Shown: positions 1 through 4,693 of the stretch, one piece after another
Layout: every line of letters begins with the position of its first letter
How positions within the stretch are numbered: the stretch's first letter is position 1
Assembly: GCA_021779795.1 (NCBI GenBank)
Contig: JAJXZZ010000263.1
Location: forward strand, 1-5,034
DNA: 5,034 bases
DNA from: Acidobacteriota bacterium
Lineage (GTDB): Bacteria; Acidobacteriota; Vicinamibacteria; Vicinamibacterales; Fen-181
Direction of reading: 5' to 3'
Position numbers and translations under genes: made by a program
The notes under the pieces: model-generated
Database searches by the model: none
Told to the model about the DNA's origin: nothing
The model's input: only the letters and a program-made list of their open reading frames with translations

Positions 1-595
1 GCGAGACGCGCCCGTAGGTCGGCTGGAGGCCGAGCACGCCGCAGAAGGCGGCCGGCTGGCGCACCGACCCGCCGGTGTCCGAGCCGAGCGCGGCCGGCGC
101 CAGGCGCGCCGCCACGGCGGCGGCCGACCCGCCGCTCGACCCGCCGGGCGCGCGGCCGGGCGACCACGGGTTGTGCGACGGGCCGAACGCCGAGTGCTCG
201 GTGGACGAGCCCATGGCGAACTCGTCGCAGTTGGTCTTGCCGAGCACGACGGCGCCCGCCGCCGACAGGCGCGCCACCGCCGTCGCGTCGTAGGGCGGGA
301 CGAAGTGCTCCAGGATGCGCGACCCGGCCGTCGTCCTCAGCCCCGCCGTGCACAGGTTGTCCTTGACGGCGACGGGCACGCCGGCCAGCGGCAGCGACGC
401 CTTGTCCGGGCGGCCATCGACGAGGGCGGCGTCGGCCAGGGCCCGCCCGGGATCGACCGTGATGAACGCGCGGAGCGACGCGTCGAGCCGCTCGATCCGC
501 TGCAGGAACGACGCGCAGACCTCGGCGGCCGAGACGTCGCCGCGCGCGACCGCGTCGCGGACCTCGCGGCAGGTCATCGCGGCCAGGTCAGGCAT
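1..595 (-). CDS. gatA: Asp-tRNA(Asn)/Glu-tRNA(Gln) amidotransferase subunit A, 5' part (truncated by window edge)
   Basis: GatA is the glutaminase/amidase subunit of the cytoplasmic GatCAB complex. It releases ammonia from glutamine so that mischarged Glu-tRNA(Gln) and/or Asp-tRNA(Asn) can be amidated. About 198 N-terminal codons are visible and the gene continues beyond base 1; the family is usually about 480-490 residues. The amidase-signature Ser-cisSer-Lys triad is present: Lys78 in VAVKDN, the cis-Ser at Ser153 in GGSSGGS and the nucleophile Ser177 in GSDTGGS. The spacing of 75 and 24 residues matches characterised GatA proteins. GKTNCDEFAMGSS (119-131) is another family hallmark. The ATG at 595 lies inside the end of gatC (overlap ATGCCTGA, 588-595), which suggests coupled translation and explains the lack of a clear Shine-Dalgarno sequence. 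Related amidases share the signature, but the gatC neighbour makes GatA nearly certain. The third subunit gene, gatB, is not in the window. Confidence 0.97.
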   Translation of the reverse strand, partial: MPDLAAMTCREVRDAVARGDVSAAEVCASFLQRIERLDASLRAFITVDPGRALADAALVDGRPDKASLPLAGVPVAVKDNLCTAGLRTTAGSRILEHFVPPYDATAVARLSAAGAVVLGKTNCDEFAMGSSTEHSAFGPSHNPWSPGRAPGGSSGGSAAAVAARLAPAALGSDTGGSVRQPAAFCGVLGLQPTYGRVS

Positions 596-887
596 CACCG
601 AGCACCCGCGGCACGCGGAAGAGGCCCCCGGTGGCGTCGGGAGCGTTGGCGAGCGCCGCGTCGCGCCCGAGCGAGGGGCGCGCGACGTCGGCGCGCTCGG
701 CGCCCGAAGCGTCCGACGTCGAACAGGTGGGCGGCACGCCGCCCAGGTCGAGCTCGGCCACCTGGCTGGCGTACTCGAGGATCCGCCCGAGCTGACGCGC
801 GTAGAGATCGACTTCCTCGTCGGTCAGGGCGAGGCGCGCGAGCGAGGCGATCGCGCGGACGTCGCCCGGGGTGAGGGCGTCGGGCAT
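588..887 (-). CDS. gatC: Asp-tRNA(Asn)/Glu-tRNA(Gln) amidotransferase subunit C
   Basis: GatC is the small subunit that wraps around GatA and stabilises the GatA-GatB interface of the tRNA-dependent amidotransferase. The 99-residue product is of normal family length. It has the expected N-terminal helical segment (VRAIASLARLALTDEE, about 10-25), the LGRILEYASQVAELD region (33-47), a linker containing GVPPT, and the closing motif LFRVPRVLGDA typical of GatC C-termini. It precedes gatA and overlaps it by 8 nt, so the two form one minus-strand transcription unit. The start chosen is ATG 887, giving the usual short N-terminus. An in-frame ATG at 911 would add eight residues (MSAVVASL); it has an AGGAG about 13 nt upstream, which is rather far, so the exact start remains uncertain. 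The gene diverges from the Memo-family gene at 933. Confidence 0.95.
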   Translation of the reverse strand: MPDALTPGDVRAIASLARLALTDEEVDLYARQLGRILEYASQVAELDLGGVPPTCSTSDASGAERADVARPSLGRDAALANAPDATGGLFRVPRVLGDA

Positions 888-932
888 GAGCGATGCTACC
901 ACGGCCGACATCGGTGCTACGATGCTCCTACC
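888..932. promoter_or_regulatory. Divergent intergenic spacer between gatC and the Memo gene
   Basis: Only 45 bp separate the two divergent start codons, or 21 bp if gatC starts at 911, so promoters for both units must lie here or overlap coding sequence. Three imperfect copies of one motif are visible on the plus strand: GATGCTACC at 892-900, GGTGCTACG at 913-921 and GATGCTCCTACC at 921-932. The first two start 21 bp apart, about two helical turns. TACGAT at 918-923 is a weak -10-like element only 9 nt from the Memo ATG, with no convincing -35. Promoter or operator function is inferred from position only. Confidence 0.3.
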
Positions 933-1760
933 ATGTCCCTCCAGCCTGTGCGACCGCCCGCCGTCGCCGGGTCCTGGTACCCGGGAGAGCCCGCTGATCT
1001 CGCGGCGGCCGTCGATCGGTACCTCGCGGAGGCGACCGACACGCCTCCCCCCGAACATGTCGTGGGCCTCGTGGCCCCGCACGCGGGCCTCGTCTATTCC
1101 GGGCCGGTGGCCGGCTGGGCGTACCGCGCGGTCCGCGGCGGCGTCTACGACGTGGCGGTGCTCGTCGGGCCGTCGCACCGCGCGGCGTTCTCCGGCGTGG
1201 CGCTGTACCCGCGAGGATCGTTCGCCACGCCGTTCGGGCCGATCGCGATCGCCGAGGACGTGGCGGCCGCCATCCTGGACCAGACGCCGGTCGTCAGCGA
1301 GAACCCGTCGGTGCACGGCCCCGAGCACTCGCTCGAGATGCAGCTGCCCTTCCTCAAGCGCGTCCTGCCCGGCACGCCCATCGTCCCGATGATCATGGGC
1401 TACCAGTCGGAGGCGACCATCCGGTCGCTCGGCGACGCGCTGGCGGGGGCGCTGGCGGGGCGGCGGGCGCTGCTCGTCGCGAGCAGCGACCTGTCGCACT
1501 ATTTCGACGCGCGCGTGGCGTCGGTGATGGACGGCGAGGTGGTGGACTGCGTGGAGCGGTTCGACGCGGGGGCGCTGATGGCGCTGCTGCGGGACGAGCC
1601 GGGCCACGCGTGCGGCGGCGGCCCGATGCTGTCGGTGATGCTCGCCTCGCGCGGGCTCGGGGCGCGCGCGGGGCGCGTGCTGCGCTACGGCGACTCGGGC
1701 GACGTGTCGGGCGACAAAACGGCCGTCGTCGGCTACATGGCGGCGGCGTTCGTCTCGTGA
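933..1760 (+). CDS. amrB: Memo-family protein (AmmeMemoRadiSam system protein B)
   Basis: The 275-residue protein belongs to the Memo family, which has the fold of class III extradiol dioxygenases (LigB-like). Human MEMO1 binds copper or iron through His49, His81 and Cys244. The equivalent residues are visible here: His50 in VAPHAGLVYSGP, His82 in GPSHRAAF and Cys227 in HACGGGP. Other family motifs are AGSWYPG (12-18), HGPEHSLEMQLPFL (128-141) and SSDLSHYF (184-191). No signal peptide or membrane helix is seen, so it is likely cytoplasmic. ATG 933 is chosen because homology begins within ten residues (PPAVAGSWYPG); the frame is open far upstream but there it only runs antisense to gatCA. No clear Shine-Dalgarno is visible. 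An AMMECR1-domain gene follows after 28 nt on the same strand, the usual partner arrangement of the AmmeMemoRadiSam gene set. The bacterial reaction is not established; a redox or metal-dependent role is inference. Confidence 0.93.
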   Translation: MSLQPVRPPAVAGSWYPGEPADLAAAVDRYLAEATDTPPPEHVVGLVAPHAGLVYSGPVAGWAYRAVRGGVYDVAVLVGPSHRAAFSGVALYPRGSFATPFGPIAIAEDVAAAILDQTPVVSENPSVHGPEHSLEMQLPFLKRVLPGTPIVPMIMGYQSEATIRSLGDALAGALAGRRALLVASSDLSHYFDARVASVMDGEVVDCVERFDAGALMALLRDEPGHACGGGPMLSVMLASRGLGARAGRVLRYGDSGDVSGDKTAVVGYMAAAFVS

Positions 1761-1788
1761 CGCCGGCCGGCGCCCGGGGGAGATCGAG

Positions 1789-2319
1789 ATGCTGAGCGAA
1801 GCGGACCGGGCCGCGCTGCTGCGGCTCGCGCGCGAGACGATTGCCGCCCACCTGACCGGGGGCGCCCCGCCGGCACGCCCGACGCTGGCCGACCCGCACG
1901 CGCACGCCGGCGCGTTCGTCACGCTGACCGTCCGCGGCGACCTGCGCGGCTGCATCGGCTACCCGGGCGCCACGACGCCGCTCGACGACGTGGTGGCGCA
2001 GTGCGCGATCGCGGCGGCCACCGAGGACCCGAGGTTCCCGCCGGTGGACGCCGGAGAGTTGTCGCACCTCGAGGTGGAGATCTCGGTGCTCACGCCGATC
2101 GAGCCGGTGGCCGACGTGTCGGAGATCGAGGTCGGCCGCGACGGCCTCGTCGCCCAGGACGGGTTCAGGCGCGGGCTGCTGCTGCCGCAGGTGGCGACCG
2201 AGCACCACTGGGACCGCGAGACCTTCCTCGCGCACACCTGCCTCAAGGCAGGCCTCAGGCCCGACGCGTGGCGCACGGGCGCGAAGATGTTCCGGTTCAG
2301 GGCGGAGGTATTCTCTTAA
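1789..2319 (+). CDS. amrA: AMMECR1-domain protein (AmmeMemoRadiSam system protein A)
   Basis: The 176-residue protein consists of a single AMMECR1 domain, a normal length for bacterial and archaeal members. Motifs seen are GAFVTL (41-46), the invariant LRGCIG (52-57, Cys55 exposed in known structures), DPRFPPV (80-86), HLEVEISVLTP (93-103), GLLLPQVA (129-136) and WDRETFLAHTCLKAGL (141-156). The domain's biochemical activity is unknown; it co-occurs with Memo proteins and often a radical SAM enzyme, which suggests a shared pathway. ATG 1789 is supported by GGGGGAG at 1776-1782 with a 6-nt spacer. The gene starts 28 nt after the Memo stop, so the two are probably co-transcribed. Its TAA stop is followed one base later by a tandem-repeat array, with no ordinary hairpin-plus-T-run terminator, and it converges on nfo. 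No radical SAM gene is visible in the window. Confidence 0.95.
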   Translation: MLSEADRAALLRLARETIAAHLTGGAPPARPTLADPHAHAGAFVTLTVRGDLRGCIGYPGATTPLDDVVAQCAIAAATEDPRFPPVDAGELSHLEVEISVLTPIEPVADVSEIEVGRDGLVAQDGFRRGLLLPQVATEHHWDRETFLAHTCLKAGLRPDAWRTGAKMFRFRAEVFS

Positions 2320-2320
2320 C

Positions 2321-2434
2321 CGGCGGTCGGCGGTCGGCTGTCGGCGGCAATCGGCGGTCGGCTGTCGGCTGTCGGCGGTCGGCGGCAATCGGCGGTCGGC
2401 GGTCGGCTGTCGGCGGTCGGCGGCGGTCGGCTAC
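2321..2434. repeat. CGGCKGT heptamer tandem array with 38-bp higher-order period
   Basis: The block starts one base after the AMMECR1 stop codon. It parses completely into 15 units: eleven heptamers CGGCGGT or CGGCTGT, one variant CGGCTAC at the end (2428-2434), and three decamers: CGGCGGCAAT at 2342 and 2380, CGGCGGCGGT at 2418. The decamers start exactly 38 bp apart, each followed by four heptamers where complete, so there is a second, longer periodicity. All reading frames are free of stops through most of it, which produces spurious Pro/Arg-rich ORFs. It is the first block of composite array 1. Confidence 0.95.
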
Positions 2435-2436
2435 TT

Positions 2437-2468
2437 CGCAAGATCGCAAGATCGCAAGATCGCAAGAT
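2437..2468. repeat. CGCAAGAT octamer, four perfect tandem copies
   Basis: Four identical copies of CGCAAGAT stand at 2437, 2445, 2453 and 2461, followed by a partial unit CGCA. This is the middle block of array 1 and joins the CGGCKGT block directly through CTACTT. The same octamer family (CGCACGAT twice, CGCAAGAT once) occupies the equivalent place in array 2 at 3542-3565. Each unit junction contains the palindrome GATC, or CGATCG in array 2. Confidence 0.93.
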
Positions 2469-2471
2469 CGC

Positions 2472-2506
2472 ACTTCGTACTTCGTACTTCTCACTTCGTA
2501 CTTCCC
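2472..2506. repeat. ACTTCGT heptamer tandem array overlapping the nfo 3' end
   Basis: Five units lie head to tail: ACTTCGT at 2472 and 2479, ACTTCTC at 2486, ACTTCGT at 2493 and ACTTCCC at 2500. The TCA at 2491-2493, at the junction of the variant third unit and the fourth, is the TGA stop codon of nfo on the minus strand, so the repeat contributes the last codons of that gene. It is the third block of array 1 and matches TACTTCN units at 3568-3595 in array 2. Confidence 0.9.
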
Positions 2507-3405
2507 TCTTCCCCCCGTCCCTCCGTTCTCCCGCTCCCCATGAGCCCCCTGAGGACCGCGAAATTCCGCTGATCGAGCGGGTCGGGCTCGACGCTGGTCG
2601 GCCGGCGCGCCTCGGTCTTGGGCGTCTCGAGGATCATCGGCAGGCGGGCGAAGCGCGGGTCGTTCACGATCCGCCCGAACGCGTCGAGGCCGATGGTGCC
2701 CCGGCCGATGTGATCGTGCCGGTCACGGCGGCTGCCGCGCTCCTTCTTCGAGTCGTTCAGGTGGAAGACGCGGAGCCGCCCGAGGCCCACCAGGCGGTCG
2801 AACGACTCGAACGTCTCGCGGTACCCGTCCGCCGAGGCGAAGTCGTACCCGGCCGCCCACAGGTGACAGGTGTCGAGGCAGACGGCCACGCGCGGGTGGC
2901 CGTCGAGATGATCGAGGAGCCGCGCCAGGTGCTCGAAGCGCCACCCGAGCGACGTCCCCTGGCCGGCGGTGTGCTCCAGGATCACCAGCGTGCGGCCGCG
3001 CCGCCTGGCCCGCAGCACGCGCGACACGGCGCCGGCCACGCGGCGCAGCCCGCCGGCCTCCGTGCCCGTCGTGTAGGCGCCCGGGTGGACGACGACGCCG
3101 AGGAGGCCGAGGGCCTCGGCGCGGTCGAGCTCCTCGCCGAAGGCGTCGATCGAGCGGGCGCGCAGCGCCGCATCGGGCGTCCCGAGGTTGATCAGGTAGC
3201 TGGCGTGGGCGACGACCTCGCCGAGCGCGGCGCGCTCTGCTTTCGCGCGGAACTCGCGCACCTCCTCGTCGCCGAGCGCCCGCGCGCGCCACTGGTTCGA
3301 CGACTTGCTGAAGATCTGCAGCGCCTCGCAGCCGTTGGCCACGGCGCGGTCCACGGCGAGCGGCAGCCCGCCGGCAATCGACAGGTGCGAACCGAGGAGC
3401 GGCAT
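2491..3405 (-). CDS. nfo: Deoxyribonuclease IV (endonuclease IV, AP endonuclease)
   Basis: Endonuclease IV cleaves DNA 5' to abasic sites and removes 3' blocking groups in base excision repair, using a trinuclear zinc centre in a TIM barrel. All nine zinc ligands of the E. coli enzyme have counterparts here: His67, His107, Glu144, Asp178, His181, His215, Asp228, His230 and Glu260. They lie in AHASYLINLG, VVVHPGAY, LEHTAGQG, CLDTCHLWAAGYD, FHLNDSK, DRHDHIG and ILETPK. The protein is 304 residues; the family usually runs about 280-290. ATG 3405 is chosen because GSHLSIAGG, the conserved N-terminal strand, follows at once; the frame stays open upstream to 3546 but that part only translates repeat DNA. 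No clear Shine-Dalgarno is visible. Conserved sequence ends near residue 288 (NFAVLRGLM); the last 16 residues are a low-complexity tail encoded by the pyrimidine tract and repeat array 1, which also supplies the stop codon. Confidence 0.96.
   Translation of the reverse strand: MPLLGSHLSIAGGLPLAVDRAVANGCEALQIFSKSSNQWRARALGDEEVREFRAKAERAALGEVVAHASYLINLGTPDAALRARSIDAFGEELDRAEALGLLGVVVHPGAYTTGTEAGGLRRVAGAVSRVLRARRRGRTLVILEHTAGQGTSLGWRFEHLARLLDHLDGHPRVAVCLDTCHLWAAGYDFASADGYRETFESFDRLVGLGRLRVFHLNDSKKERGSRRDRHDHIGRGTIGLDAFGRIVNDPRFARLPMILETPKTEARRPTSVEPDPLDQRNFAVLRGLMGSGRTEGRGEEGSTK
2501..2539. other. Pyrimidine tract (purine-rich on the nfo coding strand)
   Basis: Thirty-nine bases contain only three purines on the plus strand (G at 2517, 2525 and 2533). 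The tract follows the ACTTCKY repeats and lies inside the nfo reading frame, where it encodes a low-complexity Gly/Arg/Glu tail. Such strand-asymmetric tracts can form triplex-like structures in vitro. Here it looks like an extension of the repeat element rather than conserved coding sequence. Confidence 0.6.
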
Positions 3406-3416
3406 AGGCAGCGGAG

Positions 3417-3535
3417 CAATCGGCTGTCGGCCCGCCTTCGCACTTCGAGCTACGGCGGGCAAGCTGGCGCTCGGCGGCAATCGGCGGTCGGCCCGCCTGC
3501 GCTCTTCGAGCTGCGGCGCGCAAGCTGGCGGTCGG
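3417..3535. repeat. Two tandem 58-bp REP-like hairpin repeats
   Basis: Copy A (3417-3474) and copy B (3478-3535) align over 58 bp with six differences and are separated by three bases, a 61-bp period. Each contains an imperfect palindrome. In copy A (3430-3460) GCCCGCC pairs with GGCGGGC over seven perfect base pairs, with an inner part GCAC/GAGC closing a TTC loop. In copy B (3491-3521) the outer stem has one mismatch but the inner stem GCTC-TTC-GAGC is perfect. Each copy has CAATCGGCKGTCGG on its left, which matches units of array 1. The pair lies just upstream of the nfo start and forms the first block of array 2. There is no T-run, so an ordinary intrinsic terminator is unlikely. Confidence 0.9.
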
Positions 3536-3541
3536 TTACTT

Positions 3542-3565
3542 CGCACGATCGCACGATCGCAAGAT
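3542..3565. repeat. CGCAMGAT octamer, three tandem copies
   Basis: CGCACGAT occurs at 3542 and 3550 and CGCAAGAT at 3558. This is the counterpart of the four-copy CGCAAGAT block at 2437-2468, again preceded by TACTT (3537-3541) and a CGG-rich repeat, and followed by TACTTC units. The A/C variation shows that the two loci are related but not identical copies. Confidence 0.9.
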
Positions 3566-3567
3566 CG

Positions 3568-3616
3568 TACTTCTTACTTCTTACTTCCTACTTCGTACTT
3601 TTTTCGTACTTTCTTC
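3568..3616. repeat. TACTTCN heptamer array and pyrimidine-rich tail
   Basis: TACTTCT occurs at 3568 and 3575, TACTTCC at 3582 and TACTTCG at 3589. Degenerate longer units follow: TACTTTTTTCG at 3596-3606 and TACTTTCTTC from 3607. The block ends 3 bp before the stop codon of the YdjM-family gene, so on the minus strand it is the immediate 3' flank of that gene. On that strand it reads as A/G-rich sequence, not as the T-run of an intrinsic terminator. Confidence 0.85.
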
Positions 3617-3619
3617 TAC

Positions 3620-4651
3620 CTACCCCGGCCCCAGTCCCTGCGCCACGATCCGTCCGCTCGGCGAGAGCTGGACCCAGACGCCGAAGGGGCTCGTGTGGCG
3701 GCGGTGGTCGTTCGGGTCGGTGGGGCGCTCGGCGTACCGCATGTCGTACCAGTGCACCGTCACGCCGCCGTCCTTCCTCGGCAGCGCCTCGGCCGACGGG
3801 AAGCGCGAGAAGCCCATGAACATCTGCGCGAGCGGCGCCCGCGAGGCGAGCGCGACCGCGCCGCCGCGCTGGTCGGGGAACCTGATGACGTTCTCGGGCG
3901 CCCGGTGGCCGAACACGCTGATCTCCTCGACCGTGAACCCGCGGGGCGTCCGCAGCACCAGCCGCCACCGGAACGGCGAGAAGAAGGTCGGCAGCGCGGC
4001 CGGCAGGGCGGCGGGCTCCTGGTGATCGAGGTAGTGGAACGTCTCGCCGACGCCGCGCGTCGATCCGGGAAGGGCCGCCTCCTGGATTGCGATCGCGTCG
4101 TGGAGCGCCGCCGCGTGCGCGGCCGCCCGCAGCGCGTAGTCGCCGCCGGTCAGCAGCAGCGCCAGGACCGCGGCGCGCGTGCGCCATTCCGGGCGCTTCA
4201 GGCCGGCCAGCAGGCCGGCGAGCAGGATGGCCCACAGGTAGACGTCCACGATGGGCATCCAGTCCACGCCGTACCAGACGCCCGAAAACGGGCTCAGCAC
4301 GCGCGTGCCGTAGGACGTGGCCAGGTCCATCGCGATGTGGCCGAGGACGCCGATGACCGACACGCCCAGGAGCGCCAGGAAGGTGGCCGAGTCCCTGCCG
4401 CGGCGGAACCACCGCTGGAACAGCCACACGCCGGCGGCCGTCGCCACGGCGAGGCCGAGGCCCAGCGGGCCGTGCGTCGGGCCGCGGTGCGCGGCCAGCA
4501 TCTCGGCGCGGCCGCCGGTGAACGCGGTCAGCATCTCGATGTCGGGGATGTTGGAGGCGATGACGAGCGCGGCGGTCGCACCGCGCCCCGCGCGCCGGAG
4601 GCCGGCGCCCGACAGCGTCAGCGCGAAGAGCGAGTGAGTGATGTTGTCCAC
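3620..4651 (-). CDS. YdjM-family membrane-bound metal-dependent hydrolase-like protein
   Basis: The 343-residue protein begins with MDNITHSLF, the signature N-terminus of the YdjM (LexA-regulated, putative membrane-bound metal-dependent hydrolase) family. Candidate metal ligands typical of the family are His6, Asp37 in NIPDIE, His55 and His60 in HRGPTHGPLG, and His105 and Asp109 in GHIAMDLATSYGTR. Hydrophobic segments at about 62-78, 91-112, 134-151 and 157-172 indicate an inner-membrane location. Residues from about 225 onward form a hydrophilic C-terminal region (FRWRLVLRTPRGF, VTVHWYDMRYA) absent from the roughly 200-residue E. coli YdjM but seen in longer family members. The start is GTG at 4651: an in-frame TAA at 4658-4660 excludes any earlier start, and TAAGG sits 4 nt upstream. 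No enzymatic activity is established for the family. It lies upstream of nfo on the same strand, separated by repeat array 2, so co-transcription is possible but not shown. Confidence 0.88.
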   Translation of the reverse strand: MDNITHSLFALTLSGAGLRRAGRGATAALVIASNIPDIEMLTAFTGGRAEMLAAHRGPTHGPLGLGLAVATAAGVWLFQRWFRRGRDSATFLALLGVSVIGVLGHIAMDLATSYGTRVLSPFSGVWYGVDWMPIVDVYLWAILLAGLLAGLKRPEWRTRAAVLALLLTGGDYALRAAAHAAALHDAIAIQEAALPGSTRGVGETFHYLDHQEPAALPAALPTFFSPFRWRLVLRTPRGFTVEEISVFGHRAPENVIRFPDQRGGAVALASRAPLAQMFMGFSRFPSAEALPRKDGGVTVHWYDMRYAERPTDPNDHRRHTSPFGVWVQLSPSGRIVAQGLGPG

Positions 4652-4693
4652 GTGGCCTTACAGGCCATGATACCGCGTGTTATCGTAGCGGCG
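4652..4693. promoter_or_regulatory. Divergent intergenic spacer with small inverted repeats
   Basis: Forty-two bases separate the divergent starts of the YdjM-family gene and the unrecognised gene on the right, so promoter elements for both are expected here or in adjacent coding sequence. Two small symmetries are visible: TGGCC-TTACA-GGCCA at 4653-4667, a perfect 5-bp inverted repeat around a 5-base centre, and GATA-N8-TATC at 4669-4684. The spacer is more AT-rich than its surroundings. No convincing -35/-10 pair can be assigned, so the regulatory role is inferred from position. Confidence 0.3.

Noticed and set aside
315..932. Long N-terminal extension of the Memo reading frame on the plus strand
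   Set aside because: The frame is open upstream of ATG 933 but lies antisense to gatC and gatA, whose products are unmistakable. The extension is Arg/Ala-rich low-complexity sequence and Memo homology starts right after 933.
588..1955. A 455-codon minus-strand frame spanning gatC and the Memo gene
   Set aside because: Only its last 99 codons are GatC. The rest is a high-GC shadow antisense to the Memo and AMMECR1 genes, rich in Arg, His and Ala.
2297..2494. Minus-strand ORF encoding a PTADRR-like repeated peptide
   Set aside because: It is the translation of the CGGCKGT tandem array. A stop-free 7-bp unit automatically gives a 7-residue peptide repeat, and there is no start or ribosome-binding support.
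2321..2506. CRISPR array
   Set aside because: The units are 7-10 bp head to tail without unique spacers, so they are simple tandem repeats.
3430..3521. Rho-independent terminators at the two hairpins
   Set aside because: The stems are GC-rich, but neither strand has a T-run directly after the stem, and they lie 5' of nfo. A REP-like element is the better description.
3406..3546. Earlier start for nfo adding 47 residues
   Set aside because: The added sequence is purely the translation of the hairpin repeats. The conserved endonuclease IV N-terminus begins at the ATG at 3405.
2710..3819. Long plus-strand ORFs across nfo and the YdjM gene
   Set aside because: They are antisense to genes with complete catalytic motifs and have compositions typical of high-GC shadow frames.
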